The notes beneath the pieces are model-generated. The model made no database searches. It was not told the DNA's origin and saw only the letters and a list, made by a program, of their open reading frames with translations. The position numbers were made by a program, and so were the translations under genes. Of a DNA stretch of 64,000 nucleotides, positions 11,001-21,503 are shown in pieces (the stretch's first letter is position 1; every line of letters starts with the position of its first letter). Origin of the DNA: Filosporella fistucella (Eukaryota > Ascomycota > Leotiomycetes > Helotiales); contig JAQJZZ010000001.1 in the NCBI GenBank assembly GCA_030077755.1, positions 1,550,001-1,614,000 on the forward strand. The letters run 5' to 3'.

Positions 11001-12226
11001 ATGCTGTCTCCTATTATCCTCGTCTTTCTTTCAGCGAGCTCTGTTTTCAGTGCTACGTTATATGTCTCCCCAACCGGGTCAGACACAGCTGCAGGAACCA
11101 TTACCGCTCCTCTAAAGTCAATCCAGTCAGCAGTCGATAAGGCTGTTGCGGGAGATACTATCTATCTACGAGCAGGAACCTATTCACCAACTACAAACAT
11201 CCAAATCAAGAAGAGTGGAACGTCAAGTGCTCCATACACACTTTCTGCGTACTCAACTGAGAAAGTGATTATCGATGGAGAAGCCCTTCCATATACTCCC
11301 GCCGCACTAGATGCCAGTCTTCCTTCCGCCAGCAGAGGCATTCTCCATATTCAAGCTGCGAATTACTGGCGTTTCATTGGCATTGAGTACGTCCCCTTTC
11401 TCCATGCAGGAAATACAGCTAACAAGGGCTTTCAAGACTGATTCACGGTCCATATGGCATTTACCACGTCGACAGCTCCAACAACTACTACGAGCGCATC
11501 ACCACGCGGGACAACTACGAAACCGGCTTCCAAATGCAAGGCGCCTCCGCCTCAAACACAGTCCTCTATCTCGACTCCTACGGCAACCGCGATCCCCGCA
11601 AAAACGGTGAATCCGCCGACGGATTCGCCTGCAAAGAAGGAACTGGCGCCGGAAACCTACTCAAAGGCGCCAGACTATGGAACAACGTCGACGACGGTCT
11701 CGATCTCTGGGAATTCAAGTCCGGCGTTACAATCGAGGACACCATATCCTGGGGCAACGGCTTCAACCGATGGGGCTTCAGCGATTTCGCCGGCGACGGA
11801 AACGGATTCAAACTGGGTGGCGGAGACGCAGCTGATATTGGGCCTGCGAATCATGTTATTACTAATTGTATTGCTTTCTTGAACGCCGCCAAGGGGTTCA
11901 CGGATAATTCTCAGACTGGAAATTTTAAACTAAGCAGGAATACAGCGTGGAATAATGGGGATTCGGGGTTCAAGATGGCGACTGCTGTTTCTACGCTTAC
12001 AGCTAATATTGCGGCGTTGAATGCCAATTCACAGACTAGTTTCAGCGGGACGCAGACGCAGAGTGGGAATAGTTGGAATATTGGGGGAACGTGGAATAAT
12101 GCTACGTTCAAGAGTGTTAATTCGGCACCGGTCACGGGGGCGAGGGCCAGCTCGGGGAAGATTGTGGGAAGTGATTTCCTGTTACCTGTTAGTGGTGCGG
12201 CTCTTGGAGCTACTACTTATTGGTAA
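11001..12226 (+). CDS. Polysaccharide lyase family 9 pectate lyase
   Basis: Two exons, 11001-11386 and 11437-12226, give 391 residues. The first 17 or so residues (MLSPIILVFLSASSVFS) are a signal peptide. TLYVSPTGSDTAAGTITAPLKSI followed by DTIYLRAGTY is the usual start of a right-handed parallel beta-helix. The second half carries PL9 hallmarks in order: SADGFACKEGTGAGNLLKG, LWNNVDDGLDLWE, GNGFKLGGGD, HVITNCIAFLNAAKGFTDNS and LSRNTAWNN. The DDGLD and KGFTDNS segments probably hold calcium and base-catalyst residues. It should cleave polygalacturonate by beta-elimination outside the cell. It follows the GH55 gene on the same strand but is too far away to share a transcript. PL9 is uncommon in fungi compared with PL1 and PL3. 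Confidence 0.88.
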
Positions 12227-12758
12227 AAAAGAGACTGGAGATAATGGTTGAAGGAGGATGAGGTAGAGACATGTTATTCGTTGTAGATATTCCCTTTCAG
12301 ATGAGAGAAGTTGTATATACCTGCCATAATGCCACTGATTTCCAAACATTCTTTGGAAGCCACTTCACTTGTCACGTTCGAGTGCCAAACTCATCACGTG
12401 CGTGACACTTCTCGTACTCTCTCCACATTGGCATTTCATCATCACCAGCTTTCTTCTTGGTGCTCATTCCACAAGGTCCAAGACTCTGTGCACAGTCTTC
12501 ATAGTGTGGAAAAAGCTAGTCGTGTGAGGCGATCAATACCTCTTTTAGAGGAGAAGATGACAGAGGAAGTAAGTTCCATTACAAGGCTTTGGTCGCTTTA
12601 GCAAAGCAAAATTGAGTAGAACATGTTGTTATTCAGTATGCGAAGTTTCTATTTGTCTACCTGTCCTGCCACAAAACCGATATTGCACATAAGATGATGC
12701 TGAAAATAGTGTAACCCAAGGGCAAATCACCTCGTCCCAAACTCCATGTACCTGCCAA
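12227..12758. other. Intergenic region, no gene seen
   Basis: About 530 bp downstream of the PL9 gene. It contains its likely 3' untranslated end and no supported gene. Confidence 0.4.
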
Positions 12759-13098
12759 TCACCTCCAGGTACCATATCGATACAAAACCTTTTGTGATGT
12801 ACCTTCCATGGTGACCTCCCCCGTCAGTGTATTACCCACTTCTTCAAGATTCGTCGCTTGGGGTGCCGTAACCTTGATACCCGTCTCAAAGTGAACCAGA
12901 TCCATCTCCTCGCCCTTAGCCAGACACCAAATTCTGACCGTCTTGACAGCATTCTTGATCTCTCTTCCATTCAAATCCCATTTTGCCAACTTATTGATGT
13001 CTTTGCCTGCAGGTTCCATCCATCGATCTCCTTCCATTCGGGCCAACAAAAGATTTCTTGAGAGAGAAGTCTCGATTCCACACTCTGGAAGGCTTCAG
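12759..13098 (-). pseudogene. AAA+ ATPase C-terminal lid relic
   Basis: The minus strand encodes KLAKWDLNGREIKNAVKTVR, then IKVTAPQATNLEE. This matches the post-ATPase helical lid of fungal AAA+ proteins (lNGReIkN motif). The reading frame is closed by a TGA at about 13098, and no Walker A or B motif lies within the next kilobase upstream in any minus-strand frame I read. An overlapping frame reads through 13040-13250 (IALCPDIPHKWNK, SRLLSQEIFCWPEWKEIDGW) and stops just as the lid frame becomes convincing, which suggests a frameshift in a decaying gene. The core ATPase is absent, so I treat this as a fragment rather than a working gene. Confidence 0.45.
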
Positions 13099-13899
13099 CC
13101 TGAAGCATGATGCCTGGAGGAATATCTGTCATTGTTGTGTAGCAGTTGCAAATCTCCGTAGAAGACGCCTTGTTCCATTTGTGAGGTATATCAGGGCAGA
13201 GTGCGATGGAAGCCTGTCCAAGAACGACCTTGTACCAGTGGTTAAAACTCTGCTCATACGAAAGCTACTAGCCACACCCATGCGAACGATATAACCTGTG
13301 GCCTGTATGTATAAATTATCCGCATATTCCGGAGCAGATTGCTGGCAAGAAAGTTCCAATATTCTTCTGATTATGCCGTGCTCCTTTTGGAATTTGTGTA
13401 CAACTATGCAGGATCAAAGACTCTGTAAGAACTTCGGTATGTGGAGCCGTAGCTTTTACAATGCAGGGGCTACCATCCACAAATTCTCACATCGAGTCCT
13501 GAGGTCGTAACAAAAAGAGACGATAAAGAAAGGCTCATATACCTGGTGACACTGGCCAGATTGCTAATCACTTGAGTGGTAGATATTACTCGCAAAGGTA
13601 GGTAAGCGTGACGCCATTGTTTTCAAGGATGTAAGAAAGGGAGTCTTTTAGAAAAGATCAGAAAATAATATGTCCATTAGAATCCATTCTATCTCATCCC
13701 AAACACCAGCAATGCGCGTCTGCAAGAAGCAAGAATCGTATATACAATGCAGCATCGTCGCCCGAACCCAGTAAGCAGCAGCCAAATTGAATCATTATGC
13801 CCATCATTCCCATCTTAGACTTTTATATGCCCACCTCCTATCAAGCGCCGAACACCTGTCTATGCATCAATCTGATGTTAAATGCTGTCGTTGAGTCAA

Positions 13900-15669
13900 T
13901 CAGTCGTCACGTAATCTTGTCTTTGCGAAATCCCTTGGAGGAACACCCATTTCAAATAATCGATCGATCTCAGCGAACGTCCGACCTTTGGTTTCAGGGT
14001 AGTAGCGCCAGATACCGTAGCAGGAAATGGCGAGAATGGACCCGTAGATAAAAGCTACTTTCCCTTTAAGATTGGCTTGATCAGGGTTGACAAGAAAGGG
14101 GAGAGCCACGCCAGAGATGGCACCAATGATGCCAGATGTGAGTGTTGCGAGCGATTGGGTGTGACCACGGAGTGAGGACTTAGATACTTCAGTGACGATG
14201 GGCCAAGCAACAGAGCCAATTGTGGACTGGTAGACGAAAGACCATACAGCCATGAAGAAGACTTGAACCCAAATCGCGTAGCTGGAGGGTATGGTAGCGG
14301 TTATGCCGATGAGGAAGAGTGTTACTGCTAAAGAGATGGAGCCTGCGATATTATTAGCCTTGACGAGGTACAACGATATACACATCTTCATTACCATAAA
14401 GTGCTGTGCTTCGACGTCCGAAACGTTCGACAAAGACCCACCCGACCATATTACCAATAAGCATGATGAATGAAAGTCCCATGGTGACAGTAAATGAGGC
14501 TCCCACTGAAAGTCCACCCAATTGCAAAAAATATGCCATATACCCAATTATCCAGCCAATCCCACAGATTGATTGGATGAAAAAAGTGCTGGTAGCAATC
14601 AAGGTTCGTAGAGTATTGTTGCCCTTGAAACATTCCTTGAATGAAGCTTCTCTTTGAGTTCTAGCCTGAGCATCCAAGTCCTCCTTGATAGATGAGATGA
14701 AACCATCAATATCGTAGAGCGAACCATGGAGTTTCTTGGCATTGACCTTAGCCTTCTCAATCTTTCCTAACGCGACAAGAAAGTATGGCGATTCTGGGAA
14801 GAATGGCAGACAAGCAAGTCCAATTACGGCAAAGATCCATTGAACACCAAATAGAATGCGGTACGAGTAGGAATTGTTGAAGTATTGCGTTTGGCGCAGG
14901 ACCACATATGCTAGGCATTGACCGAGAACAATACTCCAATTGACTGCAGAGGTCACTGCTCCACGTAATGCGAATGGTGCTATCTCTGAACAATAGGTTG
15001 GTGCAATCGTGACGAAGACGCCGAGCGGGATTCCTGTAAGCAGTTTACCGCCAAAGAGCAGTGGCATATCTCCTGGTGAATACCATTGGAGGAAGACTCC
15101 GATAAGAGTGAACACTGAGCAAATCAATAATGCGCCCAGCCAAAAGAGAGAATTTGACCGTACTGTAAGATAGAAACATGCAAAGTTGCCGTCCCCATCT
15201 CTTTGCCAAATAACCAGCGCCAACTCCACCGAGCAAGAGACCTATCAGACTGGCGGCTCCGAGGCCTAGCTGCCAAATAGCTGGAATCACCCATTCATTA
15301 CCAACCAAGACTCCGTAATCTTTCCGGAATGGTTCAATGGCGAGGACGATCTATCAATTTAGCACCATCTCCAACAATTCAAGACACAACATACCGAGCT
15401 AGCCAACCCATCATATCCCCACATGATACAAGTAAACAAAGCATATAAACCTTCACAATAAGATCAGCTCATACCCTCAAACCCAGTCTCGAGTACCTAC
15501 ACCACGCCAGAGCCTTCGGACTAGACCTTATCGCCTCTTTCCACGACTCCTCATGTTGCGCCGCATTATACAGCCTCGCCTGATCACTCTGCAGGTTCCC
15601 AGCACCATTCCTATCTTTCAACTCTATGGCCGTAGCGCCAGACGCAGCACTCGATCTCTTGACATCCAT
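13900..15669 (-). CDS. MFS sugar (maltose/hexose-type) transporter
   Basis: Exons 15669-15501, 15450-15395, 15350-15215, 15162-14395 and 14342-13900 give 523 residues in one frame. The N-terminus is cytoplasmic (MDVKRSSAAS), followed by about 12 membrane spans. Family marks include GYDGLASS in TM1, PESPYFLV before the central loop, ERFGRRSTALYG between TM8 and TM9, SSLRGHTQSLATLTSGIIGA, and the C-terminal PETKGRTFAEID, all typical of the sugar-porter family. The substrate cannot be read from sequence; alpha-glucosides or plant-wall sugars would fit the neighbouring hydrolases. The junction 15214/15163 is odd: the spliced form loses the normal loop motif GYLAKRWGR, which is encoded inside the removed 52 bp. 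That suggests either unusual splicing or an indel. Confidence 0.82.
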
Positions 15670-16727
15670 CTGGTGAATGGGGAGTCGAAAAAGCTTGCCC
15701 CGCAATGTTCGAGATGCTGATGGCAAGGGACATGGGGATACGGTCAGAGATATATTTGAGGTCCTGGAGCGGATCAATGCAAGGAGTCGCTTGGCGTGTC
15801 TCGGATATGCGCTGGAATGGAACACGGGTTGAAACTTGTATGACGAGAAGGATTTTGGAGAAGGCTGGGGATGTGTACGTGAGGCTGAGAAATAATAAGC
15901 GTTGTGTGTGGGAACGGCCGTGAGATGGAAAAGCGTGCTTCTATAGAATGAGTGAATGGGTCCACGAGTTCGTGATTGATGACATGTTGTTCTTGTGTTA
16001 TCTTCCATCGGAGGACTGCGTGTTTGCTTATTTTTGTAACCATGCAAGTTTCAGCTCCACCCTCTCGGCTGAAATCACAGCCGTTGTGCTTATATCACGT
16101 GTGTCACTTGATTCCAAAAGGGAAAGTAATGATGGTGGGTTTGTACTTTCCGCGTATTGATTTGACATTTCGATATTGAATATTCATCTTCCAGTCAATG
16201 CCCCAAGTGTCTTGGTATGGCACATTATGATAACACTTTGGACAGGTATGCCATCGAAGATCTTCAGAGTATCAGGTGGTAATCACGTGTGACTAACACC
16301 ATCGGCTTCCACTACCATCAATCGTCCGTCCGTATACCCTTCGATGACTGTTCTTTTCAAAATCATGGATCGATTAAAAGTCATGGGTCTCGCAACCTCT
16401 TGATATTGTGGCGTCCCCAAATTACATGAGATTGCTTACGAAATGACGTTGTTGTGCCGCATTCCCCAGTTTGCTCTATCCGATCTCAGAACCCCAGTAG
16501 CTTCATGGACTGGTGGACTCCCGTGATTCATGAATTAGCAAGACTTTATTCGTCAATTGTTATTTGTGCCCTGTGCGTCTCAGCTTGAATTGCTGATGAG
16601 TGAGGAAACAGTGCTTGTGTTTCAACTTATTAATTGGTTGAGGGTACTCATGTGTGTATCCAAGACCAAACTACACATAAGGATTGATGTACCTTTCTAC
16701 TTGAGTTCTAGAAGGCCACTCCTTTCG
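15670..16727. other. Intergenic region, no gene seen
   Basis: About 1.06 kb. It holds the transporter's upstream region and short chance frames only. Confidence 0.45.
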
Positions 16728-17726
16728 CTAAATCTCTCGGTCCTGTTCATGCTGTGAAAGCTCTTCAATAACCTGCTCCTTCATCTTGTTCAAGGCATCT
16801 AGAGCTTCGTCATCTAATTCTATCCTCACAATTCCCTGCTCAGGAAATAAATCTCCGAGTTCATCCTGAGTCGCTCGCATCGCCTCCATACCACGGACTA
16901 CACCTTCTACATCAGCTTCCATTTGCTGCCGCTCATTTGCAGAAAAGGAGAAGAGATATGCAGAGCCTTTTGCACCTGGGAATTTATCCCAAGTTGCTTC
17001 CAGCGGGCGACTTGCGAGAGGTACGGGGCTTCACCATTGACGAGAAGGTTACGTGCTAGCAGTAAAAGGAGGAAGCTTGTTGTTTGCTGAAACTGGAATG
17101 CAGCTTGAAGCCGGTGGTTTTGGTGGTAGGTTCTGGTATTCTTTAGGGAGCAGAGTGATTGATGCAAGTACAACGTCTCTGCACGTCTCTCAGCATCTGC
17201 GTCGAGTTCCTTTATGTTCTCAGGCATTCGAGGCCGCTCGAGTCCCATGATGGAGGGGCCATTATAGTCAATGATCTGAGGCTGGCGGGCATGGTGGTAA
17301 AGCAGGGCAAGCTCGGGAGACTGCCAATCTAAGATACCCACGATCGCTGTAGGATTTGATGGATTCACAAAAATATTCACAACGTGTAGGTCTCCATGCC
17401 AAAGGTGAGGTGAGTTGATAGAGGTGTCGGCGAAAATCAAGTATTTTATAAGGCCGGGATAGCAACGCAATGCTTTGAGCTATTTTGCTCGTGCTGGCTG
17501 GTAGGTCCCGGGACCACAAAGAGTAATGGGAGACATTGGCAGGCAGCGGTCGGTGCTTACAGCAGCAATCTCTCGGTATCCACTTCCTTTATGATATTCT
17601 TCTATGGTATTCCCTAATTCTTGTCAGTCAACTAAGTCCTGAGTAGGAAACAAAACTTGTACAGGGTCTTCTGTCAAAGTCGACAGTCGCTCTCCCGTTA
17701 TCAACACTTCTCTTATAATTCCTCAT
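16728..17726 (-). pseudogene. Aminoglycoside phosphotransferase (APH)-family protein, truncated and frameshifted
   Basis: The minus strand keeps the C-terminal two thirds of a fungal APH/choline-kinase-like protein: TVDFDRRP, then EEYHKGSGYREIAA, SPHLWHGDLHVVNIFV (the Brenner-type HxDxxxxN loop), AIVGILDWQ (the DFG-like metal site), and a tail reading GVVRGMEAMRATQDELGDL and QVIEELSQHEQDREI. The first ATG in frame is at 17726; the kinase N-lobe that should precede it is missing and the DNA there turns AT-rich (17740-17765). Near 17003 the frame moves by one base: ..SQVAR must join LEATWDKFPGAKG in another frame, and no intron can repair this. Two small introns are plausible upstream. Function is probably lost. 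Confidence 0.65.
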
Positions 17727-18246
17727 AACTTCCTTTATATACTTATATATAATTAAAAATTGGGTTCTCAGATGTACAAACGTTCTTTGGTTTGAGATTT
17801 TGGGGCGCTTTTAGCCCGAAGATTGCGGGGCTTGGTGGAGGGGATAAAGTTGGCTGCTTGGACATTTGGGTGAAGTAGAGGCTGTTGGAGTCTGGAACAG
17901 GAGTGGAATTTTATGGGAGTGGGAACCGGCGCTTCAGATCTGGCGTTGGAGCTTTCTATAACCTTGTTAGGGTATGAGAATGAACGAGTAAAAGATGCGA
18001 TGGACAGATATCAGATGGACTGGCCGAGGCATATATGGAGAGCAGTTCCGACTTGCCTACCAGCAATAGTGTTTGGTAGATATTGAGCAGTCACAGACTG
18101 AAAGAAACATGAGTCTTCAAAGTTCATATAGCACTAAACTTAGCTCCAAACGGGTATCAGACTTCAAGACTGGCCTTTCGTGCCAGTAAGAGTGGTAGAG
18201 TACCAATAGATACGAGCCACGAATCCCTCCATGAATATTCATCAGA
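17727..18246. other. Intergenic, AT-rich edge
   Basis: About 520 bp. The stretch at 17732-17765 is almost pure A/T next to the truncated phosphotransferase. The rest is the 3' flank of the CFEM-like gene. No gene is seen. Confidence 0.4.
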
Positions 18247-19364
18247 TCAAGGAAGTTCCCAATGCTGCCTATTATGCGTTCCCCCTGACTTCGAAGTATA
18301 CCCCATAGAAGGAGTACCCGAATTTTGCCCAGGAAGCTCATGATCTCCAGGGACAACAACCGGCGGTGAGCGTTCAATGTGTGGAAAAGGATGTAAATCC
18401 CGACCTCCAATCTCCCTCACGAGTCCTGCTCCACCACCCAATTCATTTACCAACAAGGCTGGTGAAGATGGCGAAGACAGCACGTTCTTCTCTGGATAAG
18501 GTGGTAAATCGCTGGGGGAAGCTTCGACTTCGACTTGTGGAGGAGGAAGGATTCTGGCTCGTCGACGTTTGCGAATACACAACCATGAGGTAATACCAAG
18601 CGCAAGTAAAGCCGCAAGACCACCTCCTACTCCCGCTCCAATAGCTATTTGATCTGACTTCGAGCCGACCCTTATGACCGGCGCACTCGAACCTTGGTTG
18701 TTGACCCATTTTGTAGAAGTCAGTTGGACCACTACTACAATTATTTGTTAGGAACTATTTACGAAGAGAAGTTTGGAAACAATATGGGAGACAATACCTA
18801 TAGCAATGCCAAAGATGAGACAATCACGATACTCAGAAGCAAGGACTTACCCTGCGAGCTGGATTGAGAATTTGAAGATGGCGCCGTCTGCGTGACAATG
18901 GTCACCTGGGTACTTGTTGGCACACGCGAAGTAGTGGATGGAGCAGCAGTAGCAGTAGTTGTCTTCGAAGGGATCCACGCTGAAAGGACATCCGCAGTGT
19001 ATCCCGCTGCTATGCAATAAGAGGCATAGATGGACTTTATCACAACCACATCCTCCGAAAAGTCACCTGCACCACAGGAGCCAGAGGCACATTTGGTAAT
19101 CGAAGCTGCCACGACCGACGCGACTGAAGTAGCAGTCGCAGCGCAGTAGCATTTGTTTGCAACAGGATTCGCACAGCCTAGGATCTGGTTGATGCCAAGG
19201 AGTTCGCTATCATTAGCACCATCGCCAACCACACAGCGTGGGACACATTTGTGAGGATATGAAGTGTCGATACTTATAGTCTCGAACTGGGCGAGTACTG
19301 GGTGAGGGTTAAGTAAACATGAAACAAGGAATATGAATGCATAAGTCCGGAGGAGGCCATACAT
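18247..19364 (-). CDS. CFEM-like eight-cysteine, single-pass membrane protein
   Basis: Two exons, 19364-18851 and 18734-18247, give 333 residues. The signal peptide MYGLLRTYAFIFLVSCLLNP ends near VLAQ. An extracellular module of about 100 residues has eight cysteines (HKCVPRCVVG, ILGCANP, NKCYCAATA, TKCASGSCGAG and ASYC), resembling a CFEM domain although the spacing is not canonical. A Ser/Thr-rich stalk follows, then one membrane span (IAIGAGVGGGLAALLALGIT), a basic stop-transfer KRRRAR and a proline-rich cytoplasmic tail (LPPPQVEVE, DLPPYPEK). This layout suits a surface sensor or wall-anchored receptor. CFEM proteins are linked to haem uptake and host interaction, but neither is shown here. 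The intron ends in a tandem TAGTAG acceptor, so forms with or without one valine are expected. Confidence 0.75.
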
Positions 19365-20448
19365 CTTTTGAGGCGGAGACTTGATAGCAGGACAACCCAA
19401 ACAAATTGAGGAAGAGATGAAGATTGCGGTAGAAGGCGAGGCAAAGCGAAGGATGATATTATATATGTATGAGGGCGAAGCCTTACTCCGTAAATAACAC
19501 CCCCAGCCGCCCAACGCCTACACTTGCGAAGTTCGATTCTTGGAGATGAGCGACGAACGGAGTATACTTCCAAATGCAGGACAAGCTGAACTTTCACTCG
19601 AGATCTACTTCGAGTAGTTCCTCCGCATTCTTGTAAGCGACCCCCAGGTTCAAGGGTTTCTTGTTTGTGGCGCACATTGCGGAGGTAGAACTTGTGTCCA
19701 ATGAAAGGTTGTCGATAAGACAAGAGTTGAGTTCCCCTGTGCATATATGTTGTTGCCTGCACATATATGTTGTTGCCTGCACAAATGTGTCGTTGCCATT
19801 GCTACATCTGTTGCATGACCAGCACCTCGTGCTATTGGATATCAAGAGAATAACTCGTGCCTGTAAGGTCGACGACCTACCATATTTCTCTGGTATTCTC
19901 ACGCAGCTTCAATCCTGTGTCGGCCATGGAGGCATTCAATTTGAACCCCCATCAGAAAGTCAAGCATCAGGTTGCCACTCAGCTGACCCTCCACAGCTGT
20001 TGAGCAGAAACACCGGAATCGTGCATGGGCATGGCTAGTCGCTGCCAAGTAATAATTGCAGGCACATGATTCCGCTCTGGCAATCTTCATTGCGAAAGGA
20101 TTTTGTGAGGAACTTCACATGATCGATATCGAGTTCTCGTGGCTGGTCCCGCCCAAAACGGCGCACTTCGAGCCTGATGCGTACAGTCCCTGGATACATC
20201 AAACGTCTTTCCGACTCGAGAGTAGAGTCTTCCACCTAGCATCGAGTCTGCTGCATATCGTTCCCAATATAACTCAATAGTATTACTGTTAGAAGGAGTA
20301 GAAGTAGAAAGAGGGAGAAGTGAAGAGGGCAAGAAGCCAAGTAGTGACTTCGAGGATCTGGGTCTTCTTATAGCACTCGAGGGTCACCTAGAGTAGTCCA
20401 TCGGTCAGATCGCCGGAACTCGAATGGTCGATACGACGTGGTTCAAGG
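19365..20448. other. Intergenic region with short tandem repeat
   Basis: About 1.08 kb. It contains three imperfect 18-20 bp copies at 19740-19797 (unit TGCACATATATGTTGTTGCC). No gene is supported. Confidence 0.5.
19740..19797. repeat. Three-copy tandem repeat, ~20-bp unit
   Basis: Copies occupy 19740-19757, 19758-19777 and 19778-19797. The third has diverged to TGCACAAATGTGTCGTTGCC. It is a small minisatellite upstream of the CFEM-like gene. Confidence 0.85.
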
Positions 20449-20970
20449 TTGTCGCCTCCCCACTTCTCCTTCTTGTTCCTCTGCGCGCCTCTTACTTACT
20501 TACCACTTGTTCTTTCTACCCTGTATAGCTACTCACTCTTGACCCGAGATCTGTTACTGCATCTTTTCCCAGTGCTTAATATCCCCCTCCTAACGGCATT
20601 CTTAGGCCTGTATCTCGCCCTGTATCTGCCCCGACTTACCTACGATTGGCTTATTCGAAGATCTTGGCACTGTTGGCCAAGGGATAGCGAATGTATAGCG
20701 GTGGGGGGGTTGGTCCTTATTCGAGGATTAAGCCTAGGAACGCTCAATAATCCGCGAAGTGCTATATATAGCTCGAATAGGATGCACCTTAAACGTTATA
20801 TGAATTGGAATAATCCCCTTATTTTTTTTAGAGAATATTGCGCGGATCTATTTTCGGGGCAAATTAGTCACTCGGATTTTATCGAGTATTTGGCTAACCA
20901 CGATTGCTCGGTGGGCTTGTGGCGCGGGGTATTCGTGTGGAAGATTCTTGGGAGAGTGGGGGCGGGGTAG
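20449..20970 (+). CDS. Unrecognised open frame of 173 codons
   Basis: An uninterrupted frame starting with an ATG after CCTCCCC. The first ~65 residues are strongly hydrophobic (PLLTAFLGLYLALYLPRLTY could be a membrane span); the rest is polar and mixed. I recognise no family. The second half of the DNA is rich in TA and CG dinucleotides and contains runs such as GTGGGGGGG. The frame ends just before a diverged repeat pair. It may be part of a repeat-derived segment and not a cellular gene. Confidence in a real protein is low. Confidence 0.25.
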   Translation: MSPPHFSFLFLCAPLTYLPLVLSTLYSYSLLTRDLLLHLFPVLNIPLLTAFLGLYLALYLPRLTYDWLIRRSWHCWPRDSECIAVGGLVLIRGLSLGTLNNPRSAIYSSNRMHLKRYMNWNNPLIFFREYCADLFSGQISHSDFIEYLANHDCSVGLWRGVFVWKILGRVGAG

Positions 20971-20984
20971 GCCCAGAGGTACAA

Positions 20985-21380
20985 ACAACTACAGGCACTC
21001 TCTAGCAGGGGTAATAGTTGTAACAACTCCTAGAGCTGTTTAGACTTGATAGCGTAATACTTGGTCGAATCCGGTCCTCTGATTTGTTGAGATACCCTCG
21101 TTACAAAAAAAACTGCTAGAAGCAAAGTTACAATTATTTCGCCCGTTACCGTAGTACAGGTACAAGTACTGTGCAAGTACCTGGGCCAGCAGAATTTGTA
21201 CAGCAACTAGGGACACTCTATACTCCTCCTCAAGGGTAACAATTGTAACCAGTCCTAAGATATTCTAAACTTGATAGGGCAATACTTTGTCAAATCCTAT
21301 TTCCTGATTCTTCAAAATCCCCTGATAGCGTAGAATCCACCAGAACTGAAGTTACAACTGATATCACGGATACCGTAGTT
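20985..21380. repeat. Diverged direct repeat pair, ~175 bp each
   Basis: Copy 1 (20985-21156) and copy 2 (21200-21380) can be aligned end to end. Both read CAACTA, CACTCT, GGGTAA, GTAAC, CTTGATAG, TACTT, ATCC, then GTTACAA and TACCGTAGT in the same order. The 43-bp spacer contains an inverted repeat, CAGGTAC (21157-21163) and GTACCTG (21177-21183). The pair lies directly upstream of the P450 gene. It could be an old tandem duplication or remains of a mobile element. Confidence 0.7.
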
Positions 21381-21503
21381 GATGGATTAGTGGTTGTCGG
21401 CATTTTATGTGGCATTCACCAACCACAAATATCAGCAGCTGCTCTGCTATCTCATCCTTTTAGTATCATCGGTGATGTTGCTTCAAAGGCACATACTAAG
21501 TAT

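Noticed and set aside
15469..16047. Long N-terminal extension of the sugar transporter
   Set aside because: Residues before the ATG at 15669 are low-complexity, and the transporter family starts with short cytoplasmic tails such as MDVKRSS.
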